Shown: one piece after another, positions 1-8,954 of the stretch
How the letters are laid out: every line of letters starts with the position of its first letter
Position numbering within the stretch: the stretch's first letter is position 1
NCBI GenBank assembly: GCA_001941025.1
Contig: MSHE01000016.1
Coordinates: forward strand, 15,802 to 79,801
DNA length: 64,000 nucleotides
From: Lachnospiraceae bacterium Zagget3
GTDB taxonomy: Bacteria; Bacillota_A; Clostridia; Lachnospirales; Lachnospiraceae
Direction: 5' to 3'
The notes under the pieces: generated by a model
Databases searched by the model: none
What the model was told of the DNA's origin: nothing
Seen by the model: only the letters and a program-made list of their open reading frames with translations
Translations under genes and position numbers: made by a program

Positions 1-1044
1 CAGGTCCAGAATCGTTCCGACCGCGTCTGTCTGCTTGCTCTCCCGCATTGCGGTGATGTAGGTGTCCCGGTCCCGCCACACGGCCTCAATGCCGGCGAGG
101 AGGGTTTCGTCGCTTAAGTCCTCCTCCTCGATCACGTAGCTGAAGCCCTGCTTCTTAAATGACTCGGCGTTTAAGATCTGGTCGCCGCGGCTCGCCGCTT
201 TGGAGAGCGGGATCAAAATATTCGGTTTGGCCAGCGCCTGCAGTTCACAGATCGCGTTGGCGCCGGCCCGCGAGATCACAAGATCCGCGGCAGCGAACAG
301 GTCCGGCAGCTCGTCGCGGATATATTCATACTGAACATAGCCCGGAGCCGAATTCAATGTCGGATCGAGGTTCCCCTTCCCGCACAGATGGATGATCTGA
401 TAGGTGGAGACCAGCGTGGGCAGAAGCTTTCGCACCTCCTCGTTGATCACCTGGGAGCCGAGGCTGCCGCCGATGATCAGGAGGATCGGTTTTTCGTCGT
501 TTAACCCGGTGAACGCGTAGGCCCGCCCGGCATCGCCCGCAAACAGTTCCCGTCGGATCGGGCAGCCGGTCACCCTGGCTTTCCCCTCGGGAAGATCGGC
601 AAGCGTTTCCGGGAAGTTGCAGCATACCATAGTGGCGGACGGGATCGCGAGCTTGTTCGCGAGCCCCGGCGTGAGGTCGGATTCGTGGATGATGACCGGG
701 ATGTGCATATGCCGTGCCGCCAGCACGACGGGCACGCTGACATAGCCGCCTTTCGAGAAGACGATGTTTGGCTTGATCCGGCGTATCAGGCGCCGTGCCT
801 GAACATATCCACGCACCACCTTGGCCGGATCGGACAGATTCTTCAAGTCCAGATACCGGCGCAGCTTCCCCGACGAGATCGCCTCGTAGGGGATGTTTTC
901 TTTTTCGATGAGCTCCCGCTCAATCCCGGTATGCGAACCGATATAGGTGATCTCGTAGCCGCGTTCCTTAAGGCCCGGGATCAGCGCGATGTTTGGCGTG
1001 ACATGGCCGGCCGTACCGCCGCCGGTTAAGATAATCTTTTTCAT
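1..1044 (-). CDS. murG: UDP-GlcNAc:lipid I N-acetylglucosaminyltransferase MurG (3' end outside window)
   Basis: MurG transfers GlcNAc from UDP-GlcNAc to undecaprenyl-PP-MurNAc-pentapeptide at the cytoplasmic face of the membrane, making lipid II. The minus-strand frame is open from the ATG at 1044 to the window edge (348 codons, no stop). It begins [18 protein letters not shown], the glycine-rich N-terminal loop of the family with its conserved His. The GT28 C-terminal half follows, with IIGGSLGSQ and the nucleotide-binding stretch [11 protein letters not shown] near codon 265. MurG is usually 350-370 residues, so only the last few are missing. An AGAGGAA ribosome site precedes the ATG. The gene diverges from pgi across about 250 bp. 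Confidence 0.95.
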   Translation of the reverse strand, partial: MKKIILTGGGTAGHVTPNIALIPGLKERGYEITYIGSHTGIERELIEKENIPYEAISSGKLRRYLDLKNLSDPAKVVRGYVQARRLIRRIKPNIVFSKGGYVSVPVVLAARHMHIPVIIHESDLTPGLANKLAIPSATMVCCNFPETLADLPEGKARVTGCPIRRELFAGDAGRAYAFTGLNDEKPILLIIGGSLGSQVINEEVRKLLPTLVSTYQIIHLCGKGNLDPTLNSAPGYVQYEYIRDELPDLFAAADLVISRAGANAICELQALAKPNILIPLSKAASRGDQILNAESFKKQGFSYVIEEEDLSDETLLAGIEAVWRDRDTYITAMRESKQTDAVGTILDL

Positions 1045-1201
1045 TCCCAGTTCCTCTTGCTCCCTTCCCGGGAACAGAATTTCCGTATTTTTCTCCTCCA
1101 TCAAACTACCACAAACGCTGTTTGTCTGCAAGCGAAAACAGAGATTCGCCGCAACAGACATTCTGATCTGACATAAGCGGCGAATCCGCCTCGCGGTTAT
1201 C

Positions 1202-1230
1202 TTGAAATAGTACAGGGCATTTGGTATAAT
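1202..1230 (+). promoter_or_regulatory. Sigma-A promoter of pgi
   Basis: TTGAAA at 1202-1207, a 17-bp spacer and TATAAT at 1225-1230. The -10 box covers an in-frame ATG at 1229, so that ATG cannot be the pgi start. Confidence 0.8.
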
Positions 1231-1291
1231 GATAGACGCTTATGAGAACAGGAAAACAGCAAGCCTACAAGGAAGAAAAGAGGGACTGATT

Positions 1292-2638
1292 ATGGGCAAG
1301 CTTACATTTGACTACAGCAAAGCTTCTTCCTTCATCCGTGAGGACGAAGTGACATACATGAGCCGGCAGGTGCAGGAGGCGCGGGAGGTGCTGCTCTCCG
1401 GAGAAGGTGCCGGAAACGATTACATCGGCTGGATCAACCTGCCGGTGGACTATGACAAAGAGGAGTTCGCGCGGATCAAAGCGGCGGCAAAAAAGATTCA
1501 GGACGATTCGGAAGTCCTTGTCGTGATCGGGATCGGCGGATCCTATCTGGGCGCGCGGGCGGCGATCGAGTTCCTGCGGCCCGACTTCTACAACAATCTG
1601 CCGCGCGAACAGCGCGGTACGCCGGAGATCTATTATGCCGGAAACAGCATCAGCGGCGCGTATTTAAACGCGCTCCTGGACGTGGTCGGGGACCGCGATT
1701 TTTCCGTCAACGTGATCTCGAAGTCGGGAACGACGACGGAGCCGGCCATCGCGTTTCGGATCTTTCGGGAAAAACTGGAGAAGAAATACGGCACGGAAGC
1801 GGCGGCGGGCCGCATCTATGCCACAACGGACCGGGCCAAGGGCGCGTTAAAGAGCCTCGCCGACGCGGAGGGGTACGAGACGTTTGTCGTGCCGGATGAC
1901 ATCGGCGGGCGTTATTCCGTACTGACGGCGGTCGGCCTGCTCCCCATCGCGGTCAGTGGCGCGGACATCGACGAACTGATGCGCGGCGCGGCGGATTTTC
2001 GCGAACACGCGATCAATGATCCGTTCGGGCAAAACGACGCGATGCAGTATGCGGCGATTCGCAACATTCTCCTGCGCAAGGGGAAAGAGGTCGAGATATT
2101 GGCAAACTACGAGCCGTGCTTCCACTATATCGGCGAATGGTGGAAACAGCTCTATGGCGAGAGTGAGGGGAAGGACCAGAAGGGGGTCTTTCCGGCTGCC
2201 GTCGACCTGACGACGGATCTGCACTCCATGGGGCAGTTCATCCAGGACGGCGCGCGGATTCTTTACGAGACGGTGCTCGCGATCGAAGACCCGGGCGCGG
2301 CGCCCGAGATTCAGGAGGAGGCAGAGGATCTGGACGGTCTGAATTACCTGGCCGGGAAGGATATGAATTATATTAACGAGTGCGCGAGAAACGGCACGGC
2401 GATGGCGCACACGGACGGCAATGTGCCGAATCTGCTGGTGCGGATCCCGGCGCGGGATGAGTATTCCCTGGGGCAGCTCTTTTATTTCTTCGAGTTTGCC
2501 GTGGGCGTAAGCGGCTATCTGCTCGGGGTCAACCCGTTCAACCAGCCGGGTGTGGAGAGTTACAAGAAAAATATGTTCGCGCTGCTCGGGAAGCCGGGCT
2601 ACGAGGAACTTCGGGACGAACTTACCGGGAGAATGTAA
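1292..2638 (+). CDS. pgi: Glucose-6-phosphate isomerase
   Basis: Cytosolic glycolytic enzyme interconverting glucose-6-phosphate and fructose-6-phosphate. The 448-residue product matches the short bacterial PGI class (about 450 residues). Visible motifs are [14 protein letters not shown] in the N-terminal SIS fold, the phosphate-binding [10 protein letters not shown] near residue 145, and the C-terminal [14 protein letters not shown] signature near residue 415 with its catalytic Lys. I start at the ATG at 1292, which has AGAGGG about 7 nt upstream and gives the usual N-terminus. The in-frame ATG at 1229 lies inside the -10 promoter box. NfeD follows 24 nt downstream. Confidence 0.96.
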   Translation: MGKLTFDYSKASSFIREDEVTYMSRQVQEAREVLLSGEGAGNDYIGWINLPVDYDKEEFARIKAAAKKIQDDSEVLVVIGIGGSYLGARAAIEFLRPDFYNNLPREQRGTPEIYYAGNSISGAYLNALLDVVGDRDFSVNVISKSGTTTEPAIAFRIFREKLEKKYGTEAAAGRIYATTDRAKGALKSLADAEGYETFVVPDDIGGRYSVLTAVGLLPIAVSGADIDELMRGAADFREHAINDPFGQNDAMQYAAIRNILLRKGKEVEILANYEPCFHYIGEWWKQLYGESEGKDQKGVFPAAVDLTTDLHSMGQFIQDGARILYETVLAIEDPGAAPEIQEEAEDLDGLNYLAGKDMNYINECARNGTAMAHTDGNVPNLLVRIPARDEYSLGQLFYFFEFAVGVSGYLLGVNPFNQPGVESYKKNMFALLGKPGYEELRDELTGRM

Positions 2639-2662
2639 AAGTAAGCACAAGGAGGACGGATT

Positions 2663-3175
2663 ATGGTGTTGCCCATTAAACCGGTCTATATCTGGCTGAT
2701 TATTTTTATCATTATGCTCATAATCGAGGCGATCACGCTCGGTCTTGCCTCGATCTGGTTTGCCGTCGGATCGCTGGTCGCCCTGTTTGTAAGCTTTTCG
2801 AGGGTTGGCTTTTTGTGGCAGGTCATCATATGCATTGTGGTGTCCGTGATTCTGCTGATCCTGGTGCGGCCATGGGCGCTAAAACGGTTTAATCGCGGAC
2901 GCGTACGAACAAACGCGGAGAGCCTCCTTGATCAGGACGCCGTCGTGATCGAGGATATCGATAACCTTCAGGCAAAGGGCCGGGCGTTGATCTCCGGGCA
3001 GGAGTGGTCCGCCCGCAGCACGGATGAGTCACGGACGATTCCGAAGGGCACCAAGGTGGTTGTAAAAGAGATAAGCGGCGTAAAGCTGATTGTGGAACCG
3101 AAAGAAGAAAGCGCAAAAGAAAGCACAGAAGAAAGCGCGGAAGAAAACTCAGAAGAAAATACAGAAGAAACGTAA
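2663..3175 (+). CDS. NfeD-family membrane protein (short form)
   Basis: A 170-residue membrane protein. Residues 7-75 hold two to three hydrophobic helices, and residues 85-155 look like the OB-fold domain of NfeD proteins, containing the GRALISGQEW and IPKGTKVVVKEISG stretches. There is no N-terminal ClpP-like protease domain, so it is the short NfeD type. These proteins act with SPFH scaffolds in membrane microdomains, and an SPFH gene follows immediately. The tail is a run of ES/EE repeats encoded by GAAGAAA-like units. The ATG has an AAGGAGG site 8 nt upstream. The biochemical role of the family is poorly defined. Confidence 0.8.
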   Translation: MVLPIKPVYIWLIIFIIMLIIEAITLGLASIWFAVGSLVALFVSFSRVGFLWQVIICIVVSVILLILVRPWALKRFNRGRVRTNAESLLDQDAVVIEDIDNLQAKGRALISGQEWSARSTDESRTIPKGTKVVVKEISGVKLIVEPKEESAKESTEESAEENSEENTEET

Positions 3176-3188
3176 AGGAGGAGGAGGT

Positions 3189-4229
3189 ATGTCTGTTGTT
3201 GCAATCGTTGTACTGGTCATAGTGATCATCATTGTGGTATGTATTCTCGCGTCCTGCATCCGGATCGTGCCGCAGGCCAACGCATATGTAATGGAGCGCC
3301 TGGGAGCCTATCAGCAAACCTGGGATGTGGGCATTCATTTTAAGGCGCCTTTTATCGATCGGATCGCGCGGCGCGTAAACTTAAAGGAGCAGGTGGTTGA
3401 TTTCGAGCCGCAGCCGGTCATCACCAAGGACAATGTCACGATGCAGATTGACACGGTCGTGTTTTTCCAGATCACGGATCCGAAGCTGTTTGCCTATGGC
3501 GTGGAAAATCCGATCCTGGCAATCGAGAACCTGACTGCCACGACGCTCCGAAACATCATCGGCGATATGGAGCTGGACGAGACACTGACTTCCAGGGAGA
3601 CGATCAACACACAGATGCGTTCGACGCTGGACATCGCGACCGATCCCTGGGGCATTAAAGTAAACCGTGTGGAGTTAAAGAACATTATCCCGCCGCAGGC
3701 CATCCGGGACGCGATGGAAAAACAGATGAAAGCGGAACGGGAACGCCGGGAAGCCATCCTGCGCGCGGAGGGCGAAAAGAAATCCACCGTCCTTGTGGCG
3801 GAAGGTAATAAGGAGTCCGCGATCCTCAACGCGGAGGCCGATAAACAGGCGCAGATCTTGAGGGCGGAGGCGCAGCGCGAAGCCACGATCAAGAAAGCGG
3901 AAGGTGAAGCTGAGGCAATCCGCAACGTGCAGCATGCACAGGCCGACGGCCTGCGCTTCCTGAAAGATGCCGAGGCGGATCCCGCCGTGCTGCAGTTAAA
4001 GAGCCTGGAAGCGTTTGCCGCGGCGGCTGACGGGCAGGCGACGAAGATCATCATTCCGTCCGAGATCCAGGGGCTTGCGGGCACGGTGAGCGCCATTACC
4101 GAGGTGGCCAAGGACACGGCCGATATAGAAGGGGGGCCGCAATTAGGGACAAAAGCGGGGCCCAAAGCAGAGCCAAAAGTAGAGCCAAAAATAGAGCTGA
4201 AAGTGGAGCCAAAAGTAGATCCGGAATAA
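3189..4229 (+). CDS. SPFH/Band 7 (stomatin/paraslipin-like) membrane scaffold protein
   Basis: A 346-residue protein with one N-terminal transmembrane helix (residues 2-24), then the SPFH domain with typical landmarks IVPQANAYVMERLGAY, DVGIHFKAPF, DNVTMQIDTVVFFQI and DPWGIKVNRVELKNI. A long Ala/Glu/Arg-rich coiled coil follows (about 170-275). The family oligomerises in membranes and is linked to quality control and microdomains. The ATG at 3189 follows a GGAGGAGG site; the open frame extends upstream to 3090, but that part overlaps the nfeD repeat tail and is not used. The last 22 residues are five four-residue repeats of the K-x-E-P type. It forms a pair with the nfeD-like gene 13 nt upstream. 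Confidence 0.85.
   Translation: MSVVAIVVLVIVIIIVVCILASCIRIVPQANAYVMERLGAYQQTWDVGIHFKAPFIDRIARRVNLKEQVVDFEPQPVITKDNVTMQIDTVVFFQITDPKLFAYGVENPILAIENLTATTLRNIIGDMELDETLTSRETINTQMRSTLDIATDPWGIKVNRVELKNIIPPQAIRDAMEKQMKAERERREAILRAEGEKKSTVLVAEGNKESAILNAEADKQAQILRAEAQREATIKKAEGEAEAIRNVQHAQADGLRFLKDAEADPAVLQLKSLEAFAAAADGQATKIIIPSEIQGLAGTVSAITEVAKDTADIEGGPQLGTKAGPKAEPKVEPKIELKVEPKVDPE
4141..4226 (+). repeat. 12-nt tandem repeats coding the SPFH protein tail
   Basis: About five imperfect 12-nt units of the form AAA-GTA-GAG-CCA encode KAEP, KVEP, KIEL, KVEP, KVDP at the end of the SPFH gene. Such arrays tend to change length by slippage. Confidence 0.7.
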
Positions 4230-4238
4230 GGTTTTTTT

Positions 4239-5237
4239 ATGAACATCACGGGACGGAATTTTTTAAAGCTGCTGGACTTTACGCAGGAGGAGATCCTGGC
4301 GCTGCTTGATCTGGCAGATGACTTAAAGAAACAGAAACAAGACGGAATCGCGCACGATACGCTCCGCGGAAAAAACGTGGCGTTGATCTTTGAGAAGACG
4401 AGCACACGGACCCGGTGCGCGTTCGAGGTGGCCGCGTACGACCTCGGCATGCATACGACATTCCTCGACCCTACCGCTTCCCAGATCGGGAAAAAGGAGA
4501 GCATCGCGGATACGGCACGGGTGCTCGGGCGCATGTACGACGGGATCGAATACCGGGGCTTCGGCCAGGACATCGTCGAAGAGATCGCGAAATACGCCGG
4601 GGTACCGGTGTGGAACGGGCTGACGAACGAGTTCCATCCGACCCAGATGCTGGCGGATATGATGACGATCCGGGAGCACTTCGGACATCTGTCGGGGATC
4701 AAGCTGGTCTTTGCGGGTGACGCGCGGTTTAACATGGGCAATTCCCTTATGGTGGCCTGCGCGAAACTGGGCATGCACTTTGTGGCCTGCACGAACCAAA
4801 AGTATTTTCCGAACGAGGAGCTCGTCGCCAGGTGCCGGGAGATCGCGAAGACGACCGGGGCGACGATCGAGATGACGGAGGACGTCGCGGCGGGCACGAA
4901 GGACGCGGATGTGATCTACACGGATGTCTGGGTCTCCATGGGCGAGCCGGACGAAGTCTGGGAGGAGCGGATCCGCGACCTGACACCCTATCGGGTGAAC
5001 GGGGAGATGATGATGAACGCGGGCAAACAGTGTGTGTTCATGCACTGTCTGCCGTCCTTTCACGACCGGAAGACGACGATCGGGGAAGAGATCTATGAAA
5101 AGTATGGGCTGACCGAAATGGAAGTGACGGACGAGGTGTTTGAGGGGCCGCAGTCCATCGTGTTTGATGAGGCGGAGAACCGCATGCACACCATCAAGGC
5201 GGTCATGCTGGCGACGCTGGGAGATATCTCCTATTGA
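4239..5237 (+). CDS. argF: Ornithine carbamoyltransferase
   Basis: Forms citrulline from ornithine and carbamoyl phosphate (or runs the reverse in arginine catabolism). The 332-residue protein has the carbamoyl-phosphate loop [12 protein letters not shown] near residues 52-63, the [11 protein letters not shown] segment near 135, and the ornithine-loop motif [10 protein letters not shown] near 267 with its Cys. The sequence resembles the ArgF/ArcB type; no other arginine gene is nearby, so the physiological direction cannot be decided here. The start follows a weak AAGG site. The TGA overlaps the TTG start of birA, so the two genes are probably translationally coupled. Confidence 0.93.
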   Translation: MNITGRNFLKLLDFTQEEILALLDLADDLKKQKQDGIAHDTLRGKNVALIFEKTSTRTRCAFEVAAYDLGMHTTFLDPTASQIGKKESIADTARVLGRMYDGIEYRGFGQDIVEEIAKYAGVPVWNGLTNEFHPTQMLADMMTIREHFGHLSGIKLVFAGDARFNMGNSLMVACAKLGMHFVACTNQKYFPNEELVARCREIAKTTGATIEMTEDVAAGTKDADVIYTDVWVSMGEPDEVWEERIRDLTPYRVNGEMMMNAGKQCVFMHCLPSFHDRKTTIGEEIYEKYGLTEMEVTDEVFEGPQSIVFDEAENRMHTIKAVMLATLGDISY

Positions 5238-6247
5238 AAGAACAGATTCTTCAATATTTAAGAGAACGGGACGGCTTCGTCTCCGGACAGGAGCTCGGAG
5301 AACGCTTCGGCGTCTCCCGTACAAGTGTCTGGAAAGCGATTCAACGGCTTACGGAGATGGGATACGGGATTGAGGCCGTGCGCAACCGCGGCTACCGGCT
5401 CATATCGGAGCCGGACCTGTTGACGCAGGCGCGCGTCTCAGAATGCTTACATACCGAATGGACCGGGCAGCCGGTCCTTGTGTTTGATTCGGTGGATTCC
5501 ACGAACAACGAAGCAAAGCGCCTCGCCGAGGAAGGCGCGGCGGAAGGCCTCGTCGTGATCGGCGATGAGCAGACCGCGGGGCGCGGACGGCGCGGACGCG
5601 GCTGGGCATCCGCGCGGGGCGAAGGAATCTTTTTAAGCCTCCTGCTGCGCCCGGACATCGCGCCCGGATGCGCGTCCATGCTGACACTCGTCATGGGGCT
5701 GGCAGTGCGTGATGTAATGGCGGAGGCCTGCAGCGCCGCGGATGTACAGACAGACGCGGCAAAAGACTCTGTGTGGATCAAGTGGCCGAACGACATCGTG
5801 ATCGACGGGAAAAAGGTCTGCGGCATCTTAACCGAGATGACCGCGGAGCCGGACTGCGTCCACTATGTCGTGATCGGGGTCGGGATCAATGTCCACAATG
5901 AGGCGTTTCCGGAGGAGGCGGCACAGACGGCGGCCTCCCTTTACCAACAGACCGGCCGGCATTTTTGTCGGGCGGAGCTTGTCGCGGCATGTTTGCAGCG
6001 GTTTGAAGCGTACTACGCGACGTTTCTCGCGACACAGGATTTAAGCGGGCTGATGGACGCCTGTAACGCGCATCTGATCAACCGCGGCCGCGAGGTCCGC
6101 ATACTTAACGCGCCTGCCGACGGCATTGACCGCGGCACCGCGCGCGGTATCAACGCGTGGGGCGAGCTGGTCATAGATACGGCAGAGGGGACCCGCAGGG
6201 TCTCTTCCGGCGAAGTATCCGTACGCGGAGTATATAATTATGTATGA
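5234..6247 (+). CDS. birA: Bifunctional biotin-protein ligase / biotin operon repressor BirA
   Basis: Attaches biotin to biotin-dependent carboxylase subunits through biotinyl-AMP, and probably represses biotin genes. Of 337 residues, the first 65 form a winged helix-turn-helix ([18 protein letters not shown]). The ligase domain follows, with the biotinyl-AMP loop GRGRRGRGW near 115-123 and [17 protein letters not shown] from residue 183, and an SH3-like C-terminal domain (near [13 protein letters not shown]). The start is TTG at 5234, overlapping the argF stop; the reading begins [20 protein letters not shown] as expected. It overlaps the next gene by 8 nt. No biotin synthesis gene is in the window. 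Confidence 0.93.
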   Translation: MKEQILQYLRERDGFVSGQELGERFGVSRTSVWKAIQRLTEMGYGIEAVRNRGYRLISEPDLLTQARVSECLHTEWTGQPVLVFDSVDSTNNEAKRLAEEGAAEGLVVIGDEQTAGRGRRGRGWASARGEGIFLSLLLRPDIAPGCASMLTLVMGLAVRDVMAEACSAADVQTDAAKDSVWIKWPNDIVIDGKKVCGILTEMTAEPDCVHYVVIGVGINVHNEAFPEEAAQTAASLYQQTGRHFCRAELVAACLQRFEAYYATFLATQDLSGLMDACNAHLINRGREVRILNAPADGIDRGTARGINAWGELVIDTAEGTRRVSSGEVSVRGVYNYV

Positions 6248-6572
6248 CGACGAACAGGTGCTCTGCGCGGCGAGCGCATACACCAAACAATATTACTTTA
6301 ATCCCGCCTTCGGCGTGCTCCCCGAGAGTGTACAGGAAGAGCTTCACATCCTGTGTGTCCTCTTCACGGAGGATGTGGGAGGCACGCTTGTCTTTTACTT
6401 TGACGAGGAGGGGAATCTCTTGTGTGAGACGGCGGCGGCAGAAGAGGATCTGCTCTACGATGAGATCGGGAGCGGACTGAAGATGCGGGAAATAAGAGAG
6501 AACCACGAGGAATTGTTTCAGTCGCTGGAACTGTTTTACCGGGTGTTTGTTCTCGGGGAAGAGGAGGAGTAG
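6240..6572 (+). CDS. Small acidic protein, DUF6145-like
   Basis: A 110-residue acidic soluble protein without membrane segments or catalytic motifs I recognise. The stretches YYFNPAF, CVLFTEDVGGTLVFYFDEEGNL and LLYDEIGSGLKMREIRE resemble the DUF6145 family of clostridia as I remember it; the family assignment needs a profile search. It overlaps the end of birA by 8 nt and ends 3 nt before coaX, so it is translated from the same messenger. Function unknown. Confidence 0.65.
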   Translation: MYDDEQVLCAASAYTKQYYFNPAFGVLPESVQEELHILCVLFTEDVGGTLVFYFDEEGNLLCETAAAEEDLLYDEIGSGLKMREIRENHEELFQSLELFYRVFVLGEEEE

Positions 6573-6575
6573 AGC

Positions 6576-7358
6576 ATGCTGTTAACCGTGGATATCGGCA
6601 ATACGAACATCAAACTCGGTGTGTTTTCGGGGGAAATCTTGCAGACAACCTTCAGCATGACGACATTTCAGACCCGGACATCCGACGAATACGGGATGGT
6701 CATGTGCGAATTGTTGGAGCACAATGAGGTGGCAGTCGGGGAGATTACCGATGTGATCGTGGCTTCCGTTGTGCCGAATGTCATGCATGCCATTACGAAC
6801 GCGATCTTAAAATATTTTCATACGCAGCCGGTTATCATCGCGGCCGGCACGAAGACCGGCATCCGCGTGGCGGGAGGCAATCCCAGGCAGGTGGGTGCGG
6901 ACCGGGTAGTGGACGCGGCCGCTGTCTACGCATTGTACGGCGGGCCCGCCATCGTGATCGATTACGGCACGGCTACGACATTCGATCTCATAGATGAGGA
7001 CGGCACGTTTACGGCCTGCGTGATCGCGCCCGGTATCCGCACATCCGCCCAGTCCATGTGGAACATGGCGGCAAACCTGCCCGAATTTGAGATCAAAAAG
7101 CCGGAAACGATCCTCGCGCAGGATACGATTTCCTGCATGCAGGCCGGACTGGTGTATGGACAGATCGGGCAGACAGAGCATATCGTAAAGGAAATGAAGG
7201 AGGCGTTCGGCCGGGACGATGTGAAAGTGGTCGCGACGGGAGGCCTCGGCCGCGTGATCGAAAAGGAAACGGACATCATTGATGTCTACGACCCGGAATT
7301 GACGCTTCACGGGATGCGGGTCATCTTCGAGCGCCAGAAAAAAAGTAAGGAAAATTGA
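6576..7358 (+). CDS. coaX: Type III pantothenate kinase
   Basis: Phosphorylates pantothenate, the first step of coenzyme A synthesis. The 260-residue product has the ASKHA-fold phosphate loop DIGNTNIKLGVF at residues 5-16, GADRVVDAAA near 108, and the second phosphate motif IDYGTATTFDLID near 128, all typical of CoaX and distinct from CoaA. The gene lies 3 nt after the DUF6145-like gene. Its TGA shares one base with the ATG of dusB (TGATG). A birA-coaX-dusB arrangement is common in Firmicutes. Confidence 0.95.
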   Translation: MLLTVDIGNTNIKLGVFSGEILQTTFSMTTFQTRTSDEYGMVMCELLEHNEVAVGEITDVIVASVVPNVMHAITNAILKYFHTQPVIIAAGTKTGIRVAGGNPRQVGADRVVDAAAVYALYGGPAIVIDYGTATTFDLIDEDGTFTACVIAPGIRTSAQSMWNMAANLPEFEIKKPETILAQDTISCMQAGLVYGQIGQTEHIVKEMKEAFGRDDVKVVATGGLGRVIEKETDIIDVYDPELTLHGMRVIFERQKKSKEN

Positions 7359-8356
7359 TGGAAGCTCTTCAGATCGGAAGCGTTGCGCTCCCAAACAACC
7401 TCATCTTGGCACCTATGGCAGGAGTTACCGACCTGCCATTTCGCTTGTTGTGCAAAGAGCAGGGCGCGGGATTTGTGTGTATGGAGATGGTAAGCGCCAA
7501 GGCGATCTGCTTCGGCAATAAAAAGACGGAGCAGCTCCTTGTCACGGACCCGGCGGAAGGACCCGTTTCGCTGCAGCTGTTCGGCTCAGAGCCGGACATT
7601 CTGGCCGAAGCGGCAGCGCGAATCGCGGATCGTCCGTTTGCCGTTCTCGACTTTAACATGGGCTGCCCGGTCCCCAAGGTGGTAAAAAACGGCGAGGGCT
7701 CCGCGCTCATGCAGGATCCGCGGCGGGTGGAAGAGATCCTGACCGCGCTGGTGCGTGCCGCGAAAAAGCCGGTGACGGTCAAGATCCGGAAAGGATTTGA
7801 CGAGGCTCACGCAAACGCGGTCGAGATCGCGCAGGTCGCGGAGAGCTGCGGCGTCGCGGCGATCGCGGTACACGGGCGGACCCGGGAGCAGTACTATGCC
7901 GGGAAGGCGGATTGGGACATCATCCGGCAGGTAAAAAACGCGGTAAAGGTGCCGGTCCTCGGAAACGGAGACCTTCGTACCGCCGGAGATGTCATTCGGA
8001 TGCGGGAGGAGACAGGCTGTGACGGCTTTCTGATCGGACGGGCCGCGCGGGGCAATCCGTGGATCTTTCATGAGATCGCGCAGAAACTTTCCACCGGGGA
8101 GGATCTGCCGCGGCCGACTCCGGGGGAGGTGGCGGAGATGGCGCTTCGTCACGCGCGGCTTTTGATCGGACAAAAAGGCGAGTATGTCGGTATCCGGGAG
8201 ATGCGCAAACACGCAGCCTGGTACACCGCCGGATATCGCGGCTCCGCTACGTTTCGCGGCCGGATGGGCGAGGTGCGGACATACGAGGAACTGGAGGGGC
8301 TCTTTGCCGAATTTCTTGCCGCGCAGGCACATTCCGAAGGCCCTGAAAACGGTTGA
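7358..8356 (+). CDS. dusB: tRNA-dihydrouridine synthase (DusB type)
   Basis: FMN-dependent reduction of uridine to dihydrouridine in tRNA D-loops. The TIM-barrel domain starts LAPMAGVTDLPFR; the catalytic Cys103 sits in NMGCPVPKVVKNGEGSALM, and the phosphate-binding end reads GNGDLRTAGDV and GFLIGRAARGNPWIF. I choose the ATG at 7358, which overlaps the coaX stop by one base; a TTG one codon earlier is less likely. The last codons overlap the -35 element of the greA promoter, so transcription of greA restarts here. Confidence 0.93.
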   Translation: MEALQIGSVALPNNLILAPMAGVTDLPFRLLCKEQGAGFVCMEMVSAKAICFGNKKTEQLLVTDPAEGPVSLQLFGSEPDILAEAAARIADRPFAVLDFNMGCPVPKVVKNGEGSALMQDPRRVEEILTALVRAAKKPVTVKIRKGFDEAHANAVEIAQVAESCGVAAIAVHGRTREQYYAGKADWDIIRQVKNAVKVPVLGNGDLRTAGDVIRMREETGCDGFLIGRAARGNPWIFHEIAQKLSTGEDLPRPTPGEVAEMALRHARLLIGQKGEYVGIREMRKHAAWYTAGYRGSATFRGRMGEVRTYEELEGLFAEFLAAQAHSEGPENG

Positions 8357-8381
8357 CAGCATTGCCCTGATTGGGTATAAT
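8353..8381 (+). promoter_or_regulatory. Consensus sigma-A promoter of greA-lysS
   Basis: TTGACA at 8353-8358, spacer of 17 bp, TATAAT at 8376-8381: a perfect match to consensus. The -35 box overlaps the dusB stop codon. Confidence 0.88.
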
Positions 8382-8457
8382 ATTGAAATTGTTGAAGCCG
8401 GTCTGATCAGGCCGGGATACTTATTTTAAGAACCGATTCAGGAGGAGACACGGTACA

Positions 8458-8937
8458 ATGGAAGAAAAGAGTCTGTTGACGTATCAGGGGTTACAGAAAC
8501 TGGAGGCAGAATTACAGGAATTGAAAGTGGTTCGCCGCAAGGAAGTGGCGCAGAAAATAAAAGAAGCAAGAGAGCAGGGAGACCTCTCCGAGAACGCGGA
8601 GTACGACGCGGCGAAAGATGAACAGCGCGATATCGAAGCGCGCATTGAGGAGATTGAGAAGATCTTAAAGAACGTGGAAATCGTCTCGGATGAGGATGTT
8701 GATCTGAACGTGATCAGTGTCGGCTGTCAGGTCCGCGTGTTAGACTGCGCGGAAAAGGAGGAGCTTCAATATGACATCGTCGGGTCTAAGGAGGCAAACA
8801 GCCTGACGGGCAAGATCTCTAACGAGTCGCCAATGGGCAAGGCTTTGCTCGGCGCGAAGGTAGGCGAAACGGTAAAGGTGGAGATGCCGGCCGGCACATG
8901 GAAGTATAAGGTATTGGAGATTCAAAAGTCCAACTGA
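8458..8937 (+). CDS. greA: Transcription elongation factor GreA
   Basis: Rescues backtracked RNA polymerase by stimulating transcript cleavage through the secondary channel. The 159 residues comprise the N-terminal coiled coil (about 10-75) with the tip motif AREQGDLSENAEYDAAKDEQ containing the paired acidic residues, and the C-terminal FKBP-like domain with NSLTGKISNESPMGKALLG. Length is exactly typical. The ATG follows AGGAGACACGGTACA; transcription comes from the consensus promoter 77 nt upstream. lysS follows 17 nt downstream. Confidence 0.97.
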   Translation: MEEKSLLTYQGLQKLEAELQELKVVRRKEVAQKIKEAREQGDLSENAEYDAAKDEQRDIEARIEEIEKILKNVEIVSDEDVDLNVISVGCQVRVLDCAEKEELQYDIVGSKEANSLTGKISNESPMGKALLGAKVGETVKVEMPAGTWKYKVLEIQKSN

Positions 8938-8954
8938 CTTGAAGGAGAACGCGC

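Noticed and set aside
1229..1291. Upstream in-frame start for pgi (21 extra codons).
   Set aside because: The ATG at 1229 lies within the TATAAT box of the promoter; the ATG at 1292 has a ribosome site and the usual N-terminus.
3494..4897. A 467-codon open frame on the minus strand.
   Set aside because: It is antisense to the SPFH and argF genes, rich in Ser/Ala/Arg as expected for a shadow frame in GC-rich DNA, and has no family resemblance.
8938..8954. T-box or other riboswitch controlling lysS.
   Set aside because: Only 17 nt separate greA and lysS; no T-box sequence or leader exists.
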